From Caldivirga sp. UBA161 (GTDB taxonomy: Archaea > Thermoproteota > Thermoprotei > Thermoproteales > Thermocladiaceae), in NCBI RefSeq assembly GCF_002506515.1, contig NZ_DAXS01000016.1:1569-36452 (forward strand): a DNA stretch of 34,884 bases, written 5' to 3'. How positions within the stretch are numbered: the stretch's first letter is position 1; every line of letters begins with the position of its first letter. This document shows positions 16,053 to 24,404 of this stretch, piece after piece. Both the position numbers and the translations under genes were made by a program. The notes below the pieces were generated by a model. It did not search any database. It saw nothing but the letters and a program-made list of their open reading frames with translations, and was not told where the DNA came from.

Positions 16053-16406
16053 ACCAATAATAATCCCCACGTCTAGGTCCTAGGTTTAATTTTAAGCTTT
16101 ACGTTAAAATCATTAGGCACAGCATCTCAATATATTGAATTCCATGGATACTTAATGTACTAAAAATTACGCTTATTTGAGAATTTCTGCATTAATAAAT
16201 ATTCTAATACATGACTCCTAGCTCAGCAGCTTAGGCTACTAAGTGGAAGTGAGGACGTGAATATTCACCGTCGATTAACTAAGGGTAATTTAAGGCTTAA
16301 GCCATCTGAGGCATATTTATACTTGAAGTTACGCGCTTATAGGTTAATGGCCTTATTTAATTAATCCTTAAAAATGTTTAAATGCTAGTCAAAGGGTGGT
16401 TTCAAG
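16053..16406. other. divergent promoter region between valS and rrp41
   Basis: This A/T-rich gap holds the valS promoter near 16084-16096 and the rrp41 TATA box at 16377-16383. I looked for guide RNA boxes: a GTGAGGA at 16248 and a CTGA near 16306 are too far apart and lack the inner boxes. No tRNA or open frame is seen. Confidence 0.4.
16377..16383 (+). promoter_or_regulatory. TATA box of the rrp41-rrp42 operon
   Basis: TTTAAAT lies 24-30 bp upstream of the rrp41 ATG (16407). GGGTGG at about 16394 resembles a ribosome-binding site but would not be transcribed if initiation is at the ATG. Confidence 0.55.
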
Positions 16407-17135
16407 ATGGTGAAGCAATCGCCCATACCTTTGCTAACTGACGGTAAGAGAGTTGATGGTAGATTACCTGAAGAGCATAGGCCAGTCACAATGCAGGTTG
16501 GCGTATTACCTAACGCTAATGGTAGCGCCCTAGTGGCTTACGGTAATACTGTAGTTTTAGCAGCAGTGTATGGGCCTAGGGAACCAATACCAAGGTACAT
16601 AACTGTTCCGGATAAGGCTGTTGTTAGGGTTAGGTACCATATGGCCCCCTTCAGTACCGATGATAGGAAGAACCCAGCACCAACTAGGAGGGAGATTGAG
16701 ATTAGTAAGGTTGTTAAGCAGGCCCTTGAGGCTGTGGTGTTTCTGGAGCAGTACCCTAAGTCAACTATTGATGTTTTCCTTGAGGTGCTTCAAGCTGATG
16801 GAAGCACTAGGGTTACTTCAATAACCGCAGCCTCCCTTGCCTTGGCCGATGCAGGTATACCAATGAGGGATCTTGTTGTTGGGGTGTCTGTGGGTAAAAT
16901 TAATGATACTGTTATCGTGGATTTAAATAAACTTGAGGATAATTACGGGGACGGTGACTTACCCATAGCCATAGCGTATAGGAATAATTGGGTACTATTA
17001 ATGCAGCTTGATGGCGTGTGGAAGCCCAGTGAGGTTAAGAGGGGTCTTGAATTAGCCTTTAAGGCGGCTGAAAACATTTATAGGAATATGAGGGAGGCTT
17101 TAAAGGGAAGATACATGGCGGTGGTTCAACAATGA
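16407..17135 (+). CDS. rrp41: exosome complex exonuclease Rrp41
   Basis: Rrp41 is the catalytic RNase PH-type subunit of the archaeal exosome and forms a hexameric ring with Rrp42. It degrades RNA 3' to 5' by phosphorolysis and can add A-rich tails. Residues 12-60 show DGKRVDGRLPEEHRPV and GNTVVLAAVYGPRE. RYHMAPFSTDDRK lies near 76-88. The acidic active-site pair is Asp178 and Asp184 in LEDNYGDGDLPIAI. The length of 242 is standard. The stop overlaps the rrp42 start by 4 bp (ATGA), so the two are translationally coupled. The cap gene rrp4, often just upstream in other archaea, is absent here. Confidence 0.95.
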   Translation: MVKQSPIPLLTDGKRVDGRLPEEHRPVTMQVGVLPNANGSALVAYGNTVVLAAVYGPREPIPRYITVPDKAVVRVRYHMAPFSTDDRKNPAPTRREIEISKVVKQALEAVVFLEQYPKSTIDVFLEVLQADGSTRVTSITAASLALADAGIPMRDLVVGVSVGKINDTVIVDLNKLEDNYGDGDLPIAIAYRNNWVLLMQLDGVWKPSEVKRGLELAFKAAENIYRNMREALKGRYMAVVQQ

Positions 17136-17971
17136 GTAGTTACCCATTTGAAATAATACCATCCCTCAGGAGGGATACTTTAAGGAGGATGATAAGTGAG
17201 GGTAAGAGGCCTGATGATAGGCAGTTAATCAGCATGAGGGACTTAACCATAAGGGTTGGGGTAATTAAGACCGCTGACGGTAGTGCGCTCGTTAACCTAG
17301 GTAACACTAAGGTGATTGCAGGCATTAAGTTTGAGTTGGGTAAACCATTTGAGGATACTCCAAATGAGGGTAACCTAATAGTGAACTTGGAAACTCCACC
17401 ATTAGCTGCACCAACCTTTGAACCCGGCCCACCTGATGAGAATGCCATTGAGATTGCCAGGGTTATTGATAGGGCGCTTAGGCATAGTAACTACATACCT
17501 TTAAGGGACTTAACCATAATACCAGGTAAGTCAGTTTACACCATGTGGGTAGACATCTACGTACTTAACCATGATGGTAACCTAATAGACTCCTCAATGC
17601 TTGCTGCAGTTTCAGCTATTGCCAATGCGCAGGTACCAAGGGCTATTATTGATGGGGAGAACGTTAAGCTGGATAAATCAACTAAGATACCTTTAAACAT
17701 TAATCCCCAGAACATGCCCTTAACGGTAACCTACTATAAGATTGATAAGTACCTAATAGTTGACCCAACCCTAGAGGAGGAGGTTATGAGCGATGGTAGA
17801 TTCACTGTGGCTTCAGATGGGGAGAACATTGTTGCACTACAGAAGGGTGAAGGCTACTTCACGCCTGAGGAGATTGACTCAATGATAAATAATACACTGA
17901 GTATTGTAAAGGACCTTAAAGTTAAGGTACTTGAAATGGTTAAAACACCAACCGGTTCACTATTATTTTAA
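17132..17971 (+). CDS. rrp42: exosome complex component Rrp42
   Basis: Rrp42 is the non-catalytic RNase PH-type partner that forms the ring with Rrp41 and shapes the active site. It begins SSYPFEIIPSLRRDTLRRMI, then GKRPDDRQLISMRDLTIRVG and GSALVNLGNTKVIAGIK. PLAAPTFEPGPPDENAIEIARVIDR is characteristic. It lacks the paired catalytic aspartates of Rrp41. The length of 279 is typical. The ATG overlaps the rrp41 stop. The operon faces dnaG, whose stop is 21 bp away on the other strand. Confidence 0.94.
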   Translation: MSSYPFEIIPSLRRDTLRRMISEGKRPDDRQLISMRDLTIRVGVIKTADGSALVNLGNTKVIAGIKFELGKPFEDTPNEGNLIVNLETPPLAAPTFEPGPPDENAIEIARVIDRALRHSNYIPLRDLTIIPGKSVYTMWVDIYVLNHDGNLIDSSMLAAVSAIANAQVPRAIIDGENVKLDKSTKIPLNINPQNMPLTVTYYKIDKYLIVDPTLEEEVMSDGRFTVASDGENIVALQKGEGYFTPEEIDSMINNTLSIVKDLKVKVLEMVKTPTGSLLF

Positions 17972-17992
17972 AAGAAGCTATTTAAAATAAAT

Positions 17993-19372
17993 TCACTTGT
18001 TAGTAACGTCATTGAACGTTAAGATAACCATATCTGACGGTACCTTAGCGATATTACCTATCCTAGTCATTATAAGCATCTTAATGCCTCTACCTACTGC
18101 CGCATCCACAAGCCTCTGGGTACCTACACCATCAAACACGATGGCGTATGCATCATTAACCTGCTGAAGGGTATCAAGTAGGTCCCTAACTGGAACCCTC
18201 TTTAACACTGCCCAATTCCTATCATATATTATAGCTTCTAAAGTGCCCGATAATTTACTAATCTCATCAATAACATTAGTAGGTAATTGGGGAACCTGCT
18301 GAGTGGACTGTTGAGGAGCCACTTGAACCTGGCTCTGGGTTTGGGCAGGAACCTCAATGACCTGCGCCTGCTGCGTAACTTGAACCTGCTGAGATTGAAC
18401 CTGTTCCTGAATTTGCTGAATTGGTTGAGTGGGTTGCGTGGATTCAGGCTGTGGCTGGGGGGAAGGTGGCGCCGCTGAGGGTGCTTGAGCCTGCTCAACC
18501 TGCTTCTTACTCTCCTCAATTATTTGCCTATCCTTCTTACTTAACTGATTAATGTACTCCTCAACAGGCATTTTATTCCTAAGGGCCTTAGCAATTTCCT
18601 TAGCCGTCAACTGCTCAACCTCCTTACCCGGTGGAGCTCTGGCTATGTAATCTATGTCAGCAACTTTAAGCAGCTCCCTTAAGACCATTTCACCACCCCT
18701 GTCACCATCAGTGAAGGCTATTGTAGTCTTCCTACGGCTTAACTCAATAACAGTCTTAGGTATACCACCACTTGCCCCCTCTATGGCTATTACATTCCTA
18801 TAACCATGCTTAATCAAGTTAATTACATCAGCCCTACCCTCAACGATTATTACCGTATCTGAGGATTCCACATCAGGCCCAGCTGGTAAACCCTCTGGAC
18901 CATATGACATAACCTCACCCTGCTTAACCTCACCGAGGAACTTATCCATAAGCTCCTTAGTGTCAGGTATGGTCTCCCTCTCAATGAGCTTAATTAACTC
19001 CTTAGCCCTATCAATTATTAGCTTACGCTTCTCACTCCTCAGATCCTTAATGGAGCTAACCTGGAACTTGGCGTTATATGGACCAACCCTATCAACAGTC
19101 TCAAGCATAGCCGCTATTAAAGCGGTCTCATAGTGATCCAGGTTTGATGGTACGTAAACCTTACCCACTGTCTTATCACCCCTATGTTCAACCTCAACCT
19201 CAATCCTACCAATCCTACTGGTGTTTTGAAGTTCCCTTAAATCCAAGTCAGAGCCCAGTAGGCCCTCTGTTTGACTAAATAAGGCACCTATTATGTCTGG
19301 TTTATCCACGGTGCCCTGTACCTCAAAGCCAAGTTCTATCAGGTACTTGGCTGATATTGTTAATGCACCCAT
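17993..19372 (-). CDS. dnaG: archaeal DnaG (TOPRIM primase-like protein, exosome subunit)
   Basis: Archaeal DnaG is known as a stable exosome component that helps recruit poly(A)-rich RNA; primase activity has been described in vitro. The N-terminal domain (AKYLIELGFEVQGTVDKPDIIGALFSQTEGLLG) is specific to archaeal DnaG. A TOPRIM domain follows at about residues 165-260, with Glu in TVIIVEGRADV and the acidic cluster in AFTDGDRGG. After an Asp/Lys-rich helix comes an unusually Gln/Pro-rich linker (about 68 residues with motifs such as QPQPESTQPTQ). A conserved C-terminal domain ends the protein. The frame allows GTG 19381; I choose ATG 19372, preceded by GGGTGGTG and a TATA-like box at 19407-19416. 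The gene lies tail to tail with rrp41-rrp42, its physical partners. Confidence 0.92.
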   Translation of the reverse strand: MGALTISAKYLIELGFEVQGTVDKPDIIGALFSQTEGLLGSDLDLRELQNTSRIGRIEVEVEHRGDKTVGKVYVPSNLDHYETALIAAMLETVDRVGPYNAKFQVSSIKDLRSEKRKLIIDRAKELIKLIERETIPDTKELMDKFLGEVKQGEVMSYGPEGLPAGPDVESSDTVIIVEGRADVINLIKHGYRNVIAIEGASGGIPKTVIELSRRKTTIAFTDGDRGGEMVLRELLKVADIDYIARAPPGKEVEQLTAKEIAKALRNKMPVEEYINQLSKKDRQIIEESKKQVEQAQAPSAAPPSPQPQPESTQPTQPIQQIQEQVQSQQVQVTQQAQVIEVPAQTQSQVQVAPQQSTQQVPQLPTNVIDEISKLSGTLEAIIYDRNWAVLKRVPVRDLLDTLQQVNDAYAIVFDGVGTQRLVDAAVGRGIKMLIMTRIGNIAKVPSDMVILTFNDVTNK

Positions 19373-19406
19373 TAACACCACCCAATAGCAACCACATGAG
19401 TGGCTA

Positions 19407-19416
19407 CCTTATTAAC
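19407..19416 (-). promoter_or_regulatory. probable TATA box of dnaG
   Basis: On the minus strand GTTAATAAGG lies about 40 bp upstream of the ATG at 19372. It predicts a leader of about 14 nt that includes the GGGTGGTG ribosome-binding site. Confidence 0.4.
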
Positions 19417-19471
19417 GTTTCTAGTAATAACAAGACATTAGGCTCAATGATCAATACATAGGAGTGCGTGA

Positions 19472-19535
19472 GGGGAGCAAAGGGGCCCCTTAACCCTTCA
19501 CAGGCCTGGGCCCCAGGTCTCCAGGAGGAGTCCCC
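19472..19535 (-). ncRNA. GC-rich structured RNA candidate, family unknown
   Basis: In an otherwise A/T-rich gap, 64 nt on the minus strand run from GGGGACTCC to GCTCCCC. The two ends pair (GGGGA with TCCCC). Inside are short self-pairing words: CTCC-TCCT-GGAG, CCTGG-GGC-CCAGG and the palindrome AAGGGGCCCCTT. High GC is how structural RNAs stand out in such genomes. A TATA box at 19554-19563 (TTTAAAAATA on the minus strand) is about 25 bp from base 19535. I find no tRNA T-loop or D-loop signature and no C/D boxes. An H/ACA-like sRNA, part of a split tRNA, or a leader of dnaG are possible; none is shown. Confidence 0.5.
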
Positions 19536-19553
19536 ATTACTGATGCTTACTCA

Positions 19554-19563
19554 TATTTTTAAA
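19554..19563 (-). promoter_or_regulatory. TATA box of the GC-rich RNA candidate
   Basis: On the minus strand TTTAAAAATA is centred about 25 bp upstream of the first G of the GC-rich segment (19535). It lies only about 13 bp from the plus-strand TATA box at 19576-19584, so two promoters diverge here. Confidence 0.5.
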
Positions 19564-19575
19564 CCTATCCACAAG

Positions 19576-19584
19576 TTTAAAATA
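19576..19584 (+). promoter_or_regulatory. TATA box of the plus-strand C/D sRNA
   Basis: TTTAAAATA is centred about 24 bp upstream of the predicted 5' end of the C/D sRNA (about 19604). Confidence 0.5.
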
Positions 19585-19603
19585 TTCAGTGAGCTAACGG
19601 TAC

Positions 19604-19658
19604 TGGTGATTAAGCGCGTTGGTCCTGAGGAATGATGAGAGACGGACGGAATGAATCA
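19604..19658 (+). ncRNA. C/D box guide sRNA (candidate)
   Basis: In order: box C GTGATTA (19606-19612), a 12-nt guide AGCGCGTTGGTC, box D' CTGA (19625-19628), 3 nt, box C' ATGATGA (19632-19638), a 12-nt guide GAGACGGACGGA, and a box D position ATGA (19651-19654) instead of CTGA. GTGATT at the 5' side can pair with AATCAC just after box D, closing the ends. The two 12-nt spacers, a perfect C' and D', and a correctly placed TATA box make a C/D sRNA likely despite the variant outer boxes. The N+5 rule predicts methylation of the A in GACCA (D' guide target) and the U in UCCGU (D guide target). The target molecules were not identified. Confidence 0.75.
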
Positions 19659-19745
19659 CATTAATTTTAACTCAATTATCATGGCTTCACGTTATTTAGC
19701 CTAGAGGCCCTTTAACAGCACATTACTGTATTTATGGGGCTAAGC

Positions 19746-19755
19746 ATTTTTAAAT
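19746..19755 (+). promoter_or_regulatory. TATA box of the cyclophilin-like protein gene
   Basis: TTTTTAAATA lies 23-32 bp upstream of the GTG at 19778, but overlaps the region upstream of the earlier GTG at 19757 too closely for that start to be used. It decides the start of the gene. Confidence 0.5.
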
Positions 19756-19777
19756 AGTGAGCTTACAGTTAGTGAAT

Positions 19778-20155
19778 GTGCAGTCAAAAGCTATAGTGCT
19801 TAAGTTCCAGAATGGTGAAGTAATGGTGAGACTGGATATGGTTAAGTCCCCTATAACAGCAACTAGGTTACTTAACGCATTACCGGTCTCAACCCCATTC
19901 ACCAGAATAGGATCACTGATAACAATACCCCTTGACTTAGGTTCATTACCAGAAACCTTTGAAGTTAAGGCTAGGAGGGGGGAATTATGCTATAGGCCTA
20001 ATACTAAGCAGTTAATCCTAGCAACTGAGGACACTCAGATAGGAACTAGGATTAACCCACTTGGCATAGTAGTCTCCAACATAGATCTACTGGATTCCAT
20101 TAAGCCAGGTATAGTCACAATAATTCCAATTAATGTGGAAGGTAAAGTAAAGTGA
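19778..20155 (+). CDS. cyclophilin-like fold protein (archaeal DUF369-type)
   Basis: This small protein (125 residues from GTG 19778) matches the pattern of archaeal cyclophilin-like domain proteins: an N-terminal VRLDMVKSPITATRLLNALP, IGSLITIPLDLG, then ARRGELCYRPNTKQLILATED and INPLGIVVSNIDLLDSIKPG. The last two segments resemble the family's 'G.i.Y.p....l.if.g' and 'p.n.lG.i....' motifs. The fold resembles cyclophilins but the prolyl isomerase residues are not conserved, and its role is not known. The longest frame starts at GTG 19757; the TATA box spacing favours 19778, with GTG 19772 as another option. It stands alone, 140 bp ahead of the GH57 gene. Confidence 0.65.
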   Translation: MQSKAIVLKFQNGEVMVRLDMVKSPITATRLLNALPVSTPFTRIGSLITIPLDLGSLPETFEVKARRGELCYRPNTKQLILATEDTQIGTRINPLGIVVSNIDLLDSIKPGIVTIIPINVEGKVK

Positions 20156-20294
20156 ATTAACTTTAATTACCCTACCCTTAATGTAATGACCCTAAAAGGG
20201 CGACCACTTTAATAAGCGGATGCTGCTTAATCATTAAACCTTGCATTACTGAATACTGCATAAAACACTAAACCACTGGCGGGGTGTGCTTAAC

Positions 20295-21647
20295 ATGGTT
20301 AAAAACGTTGTCCTCTTCATGGAGATGCATCAACCTAGGAGACTTAATAGGCTTCTTCATTACCAATCATCAATGGAACCTCTTGACCTTTTATTTGATG
20401 ATGAGCTTGATAGAATTATTTTAAACAGGATTGCAGCCAGGTCCTATAGTAAGGTTCTCGACATTATTAAGGAGGCTAATAGGGAGTATGGATTTAGGTT
20501 TGCGATTAGTGTAACTGGGGTATTGATTGAGCAGTTGAGGAGGTGGGCTCCAGGGGTTCTTGAGAAGTTAATTAACTTAATTAGGGATGATGCTGCTGAG
20601 CCTGTTGCCGAAACCTACTACCACTCCTTAGCTTACTTAATTGATGAAGGTGAATTCAGGGAGCAGGTGATGATGCATGTTAAGTTAATTGAGGAGTTGA
20701 CTGGAAAGAGGCCTGTTACCGTACAGAATACTGAATTCATGTACAGTGATGATGTTGGTAGGGTTTTCTCAGAAATGGGGTTTAAGGTAACTTTAACAGA
20801 GGGCGTGGAGAGGGTCCTTGGGTTTAGGCAACCAACATACCTTTATAAGAGCCCAAGTGGCCTACTCCTCCTCCTTAGGCATTATAGGCTCTCCGATGAT
20901 GTTGGTTTTAGGTTTACGAATAAGTCTTGGGACCAATACCCATTAACAGCAGATAAGTACGTTACTTGGTTAAGGGCAACTTGGGGTGATTTAGTGATGA
21001 TTGGGTTGGATATGGAAACCTTTGGTGAACACATGCCTGAGGAGTCCGGCATATTCGAGTTCCTAAAGTGGATGTTTAGGCATGCTTACGAATCCGGCGT
21101 AAGATTCATAACGCCAAGTGAAGTTAAGGAGCATGTACCATCATCATATGAGCTTAATGTTAATGAGGTAATATCATGGGCTGACGTTGAGAAGGATACC
21201 TCAGCCTGGATTGGTAATGAAATGCAGTGGACATCCTTTAATCAAGTAGCCATGCTTCACGGCTTAGTTAATGAACTTGGCGATGAGTATTTAAGGAACT
21301 ACGTTAGGTTACTCATGGTTAGTGATCACTTCTACTACATGTCAACTAAGCATGGTGCACCCCAGGATGTTCATAACTACTTTAACCCATACTACAGCCC
21401 CTATAGGGCCTTCACCCTGTATCAATCCGCAATACATAGGGTGCTTGACTATATGGCTAGGGTTTACGGTAATGCATCAATTACTAGATATTTGGCTCGC
21501 ATTAAATTACCCAGTGAATTAGCTACCTGGGTTAAGGGTGAATCATTCGCTAAGGCTCAATGCGCCAATGCGCAATACACAGGTAGGCTTATAACTATTA
21601 ATTACCCTAAGTTAATTGAAGCCTGCAATGCAATTAATCAAAAGTAA
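20295..21647 (+). CDS. glycoside hydrolase family 57 (alpha-amylase/glucanotransferase-like)
   Basis: GH57 enzymes act on alpha-1,4-glucans such as starch or glycogen. This protein of 450 residues shows region 1 MEMHQPRRL at the N-terminus, ETYYHSLAYL near residue 125, VQNTEFMYSDDVG followed by VTLTEG near 155-180, and region 4 GLDMETFGEHMPEESG (the catalytic Asp is probably the first D). ETFGEH closely resembles family members annotated as archaeal alpha-amylase. There is no signal peptide, so it should act in the cytoplasm. The start is ATG 20295, with GGGGTG 9 nt upstream; GTG 20286 is the longer option. A TATA-like GCATAAAAC lies at 20258-20266. Family assignment is firm, exact specificity is not. 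Confidence 0.87.
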   Translation: MVKNVVLFMEMHQPRRLNRLLHYQSSMEPLDLLFDDELDRIILNRIAARSYSKVLDIIKEANREYGFRFAISVTGVLIEQLRRWAPGVLEKLINLIRDDAAEPVAETYYHSLAYLIDEGEFREQVMMHVKLIEELTGKRPVTVQNTEFMYSDDVGRVFSEMGFKVTLTEGVERVLGFRQPTYLYKSPSGLLLLLRHYRLSDDVGFRFTNKSWDQYPLTADKYVTWLRATWGDLVMIGLDMETFGEHMPEESGIFEFLKWMFRHAYESGVRFITPSEVKEHVPSSYELNVNEVISWADVEKDTSAWIGNEMQWTSFNQVAMLHGLVNELGDEYLRNYVRLLMVSDHFYYMSTKHGAPQDVHNYFNPYYSPYRAFTLYQSAIHRVLDYMARVYGNASITRYLARIKLPSELATWVKGESFAKAQCANAQYTGRLITINYPKLIEACNAINQK

Positions 21648-21690
21648 ACATGAAGTATGCCTACTTTAAAAGGCTTGGATTATTGCAGCA

Positions 21691-24375
21691 TTAGTTAATA
21701 ATCCTAATAGTGAATACGTACCTTCCTGAACCAACCTCAATAATTATGCGGTTGCCCGCATCCTTAATCGATAATACCCCAGCACTGGCCTCAATGGCTC
21801 TACCCCCACTCCAAAGTACCTTATCACCCTCCCTCACTACAATTGATTCACTGAGCTTAGGTAAGTGAACCTCAGCGGTTGAGTTAACGGGTACTGTAAC
21901 CGTAACCATTAATCCATCATCAACCTTACTCCACTCAACTGAGGTAAGCCCCCTAATAGTATATAATGATGCTGAACAATGCCTTAACTCACTGGGCATG
22001 TTTGGCTTAATTATTATCCTTGAGAAGCCAGGCTCCAATGCCATTAACCCAGCTAAATCCCTATAGAACCATGCATCAATACTCCCAAACATGTGGTGAT
22101 TATGAGAATTCATACCAGCTCCAGTGAGCTTCTCCCACCTCTCCCAAAGCGTTGTCGCACCCTCCTTAATCATATACCCCCAACCCGGATATGACTCCTG
22201 AGTAACAGCCTTATAGGCTAAGTCAACGTAACCATACTTAACAAGAACCTCAGGCACGTACTTAGCACCAAATATGCCTACAACAAGGTGCCTATCCCAA
22301 TCAACCTCAATATTATGCGCCAATACCTTAGCCAAATCACTAGCCCTATTGCCGGGCGTCATGTCTAGGTATAGGGGTAGTGCATTGCATGTTTGTGAAC
22401 CACCAAGCATTCTAACAGTGCCGTCTGGGGCTGTGTACTTTGAGTAGTAGCCGTGTTCGGTTAGGAAGGCCTTATTGAAGGCATCCCTAATCTCCTCAGC
22501 CCTCTTGGTGAAGAAGCTTGCATCCTCACCGCGGCCAAGTACTTTAGCTATTTGGGCTAGTGTTAAGGTATCCCTATAGAGTATCCACGTTGATAATATT
22601 TCAGGTGGGCAATATTCAATTGAGAAAACCCTACCTGGTGGTACCCATTCACCATACTTACTGAAGTAGAGTATATTATCCTTAACCCTTGAGTTAAGGA
22701 AATTCCACCACTTCTTCATTGCATCATAGGCCTCCTCAAGGATATCCACATCACCGTAATGCACGTAGAGTAGCCAGGGAATGTAAATTAAGGCCGTACC
22801 CCAAGCCGGGTCAGCTGGGTAAGTGTTCCAGTATGGTGGTACTGTATCAGGTATTGAACCATCATCCCTCTGTGAATCAATGATATCCCTAATGAACTTC
22901 TCATAATACTTAACCATATTGAAGTTGAATACGGCTGAATCTGAGGATAACCAAGCATCCCCAAGCCAGCCCATGCGTTCATCCCTCTGTGGGCAGTCCG
23001 TCTGAATACCATTAAGCAGGTTGGCCCTTAGGCTCCACCAAGTAATCCTGTGAATATCATTAATTATTTTACTTGACGCCGCAATTGATCCAGTTGGCTC
23101 AAAGTCCGTTTGAACAATAACTGCCTCAACATCATCAATAGATGGCACACTTGGGTAACCGGTTACCTCAGCATACCTGAAGCCATGGTAAGTGAATTTG
23201 GGTTCAAGAACCTCAACACCCCTGCCACCTAATATGTACGTGTCAGTAGCCTCAGCGCCACGTATATTCTCAACATTAAGCGACCCATCAGGGTTAATGA
23301 CCTCACTATGCCTAACCCTAACCTCAACACCACTACTCCCCCTAACCCTCAACCTAACCCAACCAGTTATGTTCTGGCCAAAGTCAAAAACATAAACCCC
23401 AGGCCTTGGATTATAGTACTGCATCGGCTTTAAGGTGCCTTTAACCTTAGTCCCAGGGATTGCAGCAGTTGACTTAAGCTTACCACCTGGTGGCTTAACC
23501 ACACTGCATTGTACCCAATTGGAGTCATTGAAGCCTGCCTTATCCCAGCCGTAAGGCTCCAGCCTAGCATCATACCTATACCCATTGTATATATCATCGT
23601 AGAGTATGGGGCCTTTACTTAGGCATTTCCACGATTCATCAGTATTAATCGTGATTACTGACCCATCACTCAACTTAATCCTAATCATTGCATTTGCCTT
23701 AGGTTCATCATAATACTTGAGACCTGGTATTTGAGCTCGATTAGGTGAAACAGGCCCATACCTCCCCCTACCGAGTATTAGGCCAATGGTGTTTTCCCCA
23801 CTCTTAACTAGATTAGTCACATCATATACGCTGTAGTAGACTGTCTTATCGTACTCACTCCAGGGTGGGTCAAGGGCTCTATCCCCAACCTTCTCACCAT
23901 TTATCCTAAGCTCATAGTAACCTAACCCAGTTACGTAGGCCCTAGCCTCAATAACATTACCCTCAATGCTAAAACTCCTCCTCAGTAATTGACCCCCACC
24001 AATCCACTTACCACCCCACTCCTCAGGCTTAAGCACTGCTGTTTCAAACCATTGAACATCACTCCAATCCCCCTCAACACCCCTTGAATCCCATGCCTTA
24101 ACCCTCCAGTAATACCTAGTGAAGCTGCTTAAGGGTGGCCCATTATACTTAATGACTTGATCCCTTGAATCAACCTTACCGCTATCCCACACATCCCCAA
24201 CACCCTTAATTGCATTCTCAAGGCTGCTACTCACTATTACCCTATAGGCTGATTGATACTGCCCCCTCTCCTCATGTTCAAGAACCCAGGAAAACCTAGG
24301 CCTACCCTCATCAATACCAAGGGGATTAACCGTGAACTCAACCCTAGCATCAATAATTCTTAAGCCGTGAACCAT
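21691..24375 (-). CDS. alpha-L-rhamnosidase, glycoside hydrolase family 78
   Basis: The enzyme releases L-rhamnose from glycosides. It has 894 residues. The N-terminal beta domains contain FSWVLEHEERGQYQSAYRV and YYWRVKAWDSRG, then a carbohydrate-binding beta domain (GLGYYELRINGEKVGD, TVYYSVYDVT). The (alpha/alpha)6 catalytic barrel carries the family hallmark QTDCPQRDERMGWLGDAW, which includes the acidic catalytic residues. WERWEKLTG and MNSHNHHMFGS are the later signature motifs, and a C-terminal beta domain ends the protein. No signal peptide is present, so the enzyme works inside the cell on imported rhamnosides. It diverges from the sugar dehydrogenase gene, and the shared 142-bp region carries TATA boxes for both. 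Confidence 0.93.
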   Translation of the reverse strand: MVHGLRIIDARVEFTVNPLGIDEGRPRFSWVLEHEERGQYQSAYRVIVSSSLENAIKGVGDVWDSGKVDSRDQVIKYNGPPLSSFTRYYWRVKAWDSRGVEGDWSDVQWFETAVLKPEEWGGKWIGGGQLLRRSFSIEGNVIEARAYVTGLGYYELRINGEKVGDRALDPPWSEYDKTVYYSVYDVTNLVKSGENTIGLILGRGRYGPVSPNRAQIPGLKYYDEPKANAMIRIKLSDGSVITINTDESWKCLSKGPILYDDIYNGYRYDARLEPYGWDKAGFNDSNWVQCSVVKPPGGKLKSTAAIPGTKVKGTLKPMQYYNPRPGVYVFDFGQNITGWVRLRVRGSSGVEVRVRHSEVINPDGSLNVENIRGAEATDTYILGGRGVEVLEPKFTYHGFRYAEVTGYPSVPSIDDVEAVIVQTDFEPTGSIAASSKIINDIHRITWWSLRANLLNGIQTDCPQRDERMGWLGDAWLSSDSAVFNFNMVKYYEKFIRDIIDSQRDDGSIPDTVPPYWNTYPADPAWGTALIYIPWLLYVHYGDVDILEEAYDAMKKWWNFLNSRVKDNILYFSKYGEWVPPGRVFSIEYCPPEILSTWILYRDTLTLAQIAKVLGRGEDASFFTKRAEEIRDAFNKAFLTEHGYYSKYTAPDGTVRMLGGSQTCNALPLYLDMTPGNRASDLAKVLAHNIEVDWDRHLVVGIFGAKYVPEVLVKYGYVDLAYKAVTQESYPGWGYMIKEGATTLWERWEKLTGAGMNSHNHHMFGSIDAWFYRDLAGLMALEPGFSRIIIKPNMPSELRHCSASLYTIRGLTSVEWSKVDDGLMVTVTVPVNSTAEVHLPKLSESIVVREGDKVLWSGGRAIEASAGVLSIKDAGNRIIIEVGSGRYVFTIRIIN

Positions 24376-24395
24376 ACTATTTAACCCAGAGCCGG

Positions 24396-24404
24396 TTATT
24401 TAAC
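24396..24404 (-). promoter_or_regulatory. TATA box of the rhamnosidase gene
   Basis: On the minus strand GTTAAATAA lies 21-29 bp upstream of the ATG at 24375. The word CGGATTCG lies directly upstream of it (plus 24404-24411). Confidence 0.5.

Noticed and set aside
16248..16310. Possible C/D sRNA between valS and rrp41 (GTGAGGA and CTGA)
   Set aside because: The boxes are about 58 nt apart with no D' or C' between and no 12-nt spacing.
16407..17971. Expected rrp4 next to rrp41-rrp42
   Set aside because: No Rrp4-like S1/KH frame exists on either side; the gene must be elsewhere.
19495..19510. CTGTGAA within the GC-rich RNA, like a His anticodon loop
   Set aside because: The flanking bases do not pair as an anticodon stem, and no D-arm or T-arm signature is present on either side.
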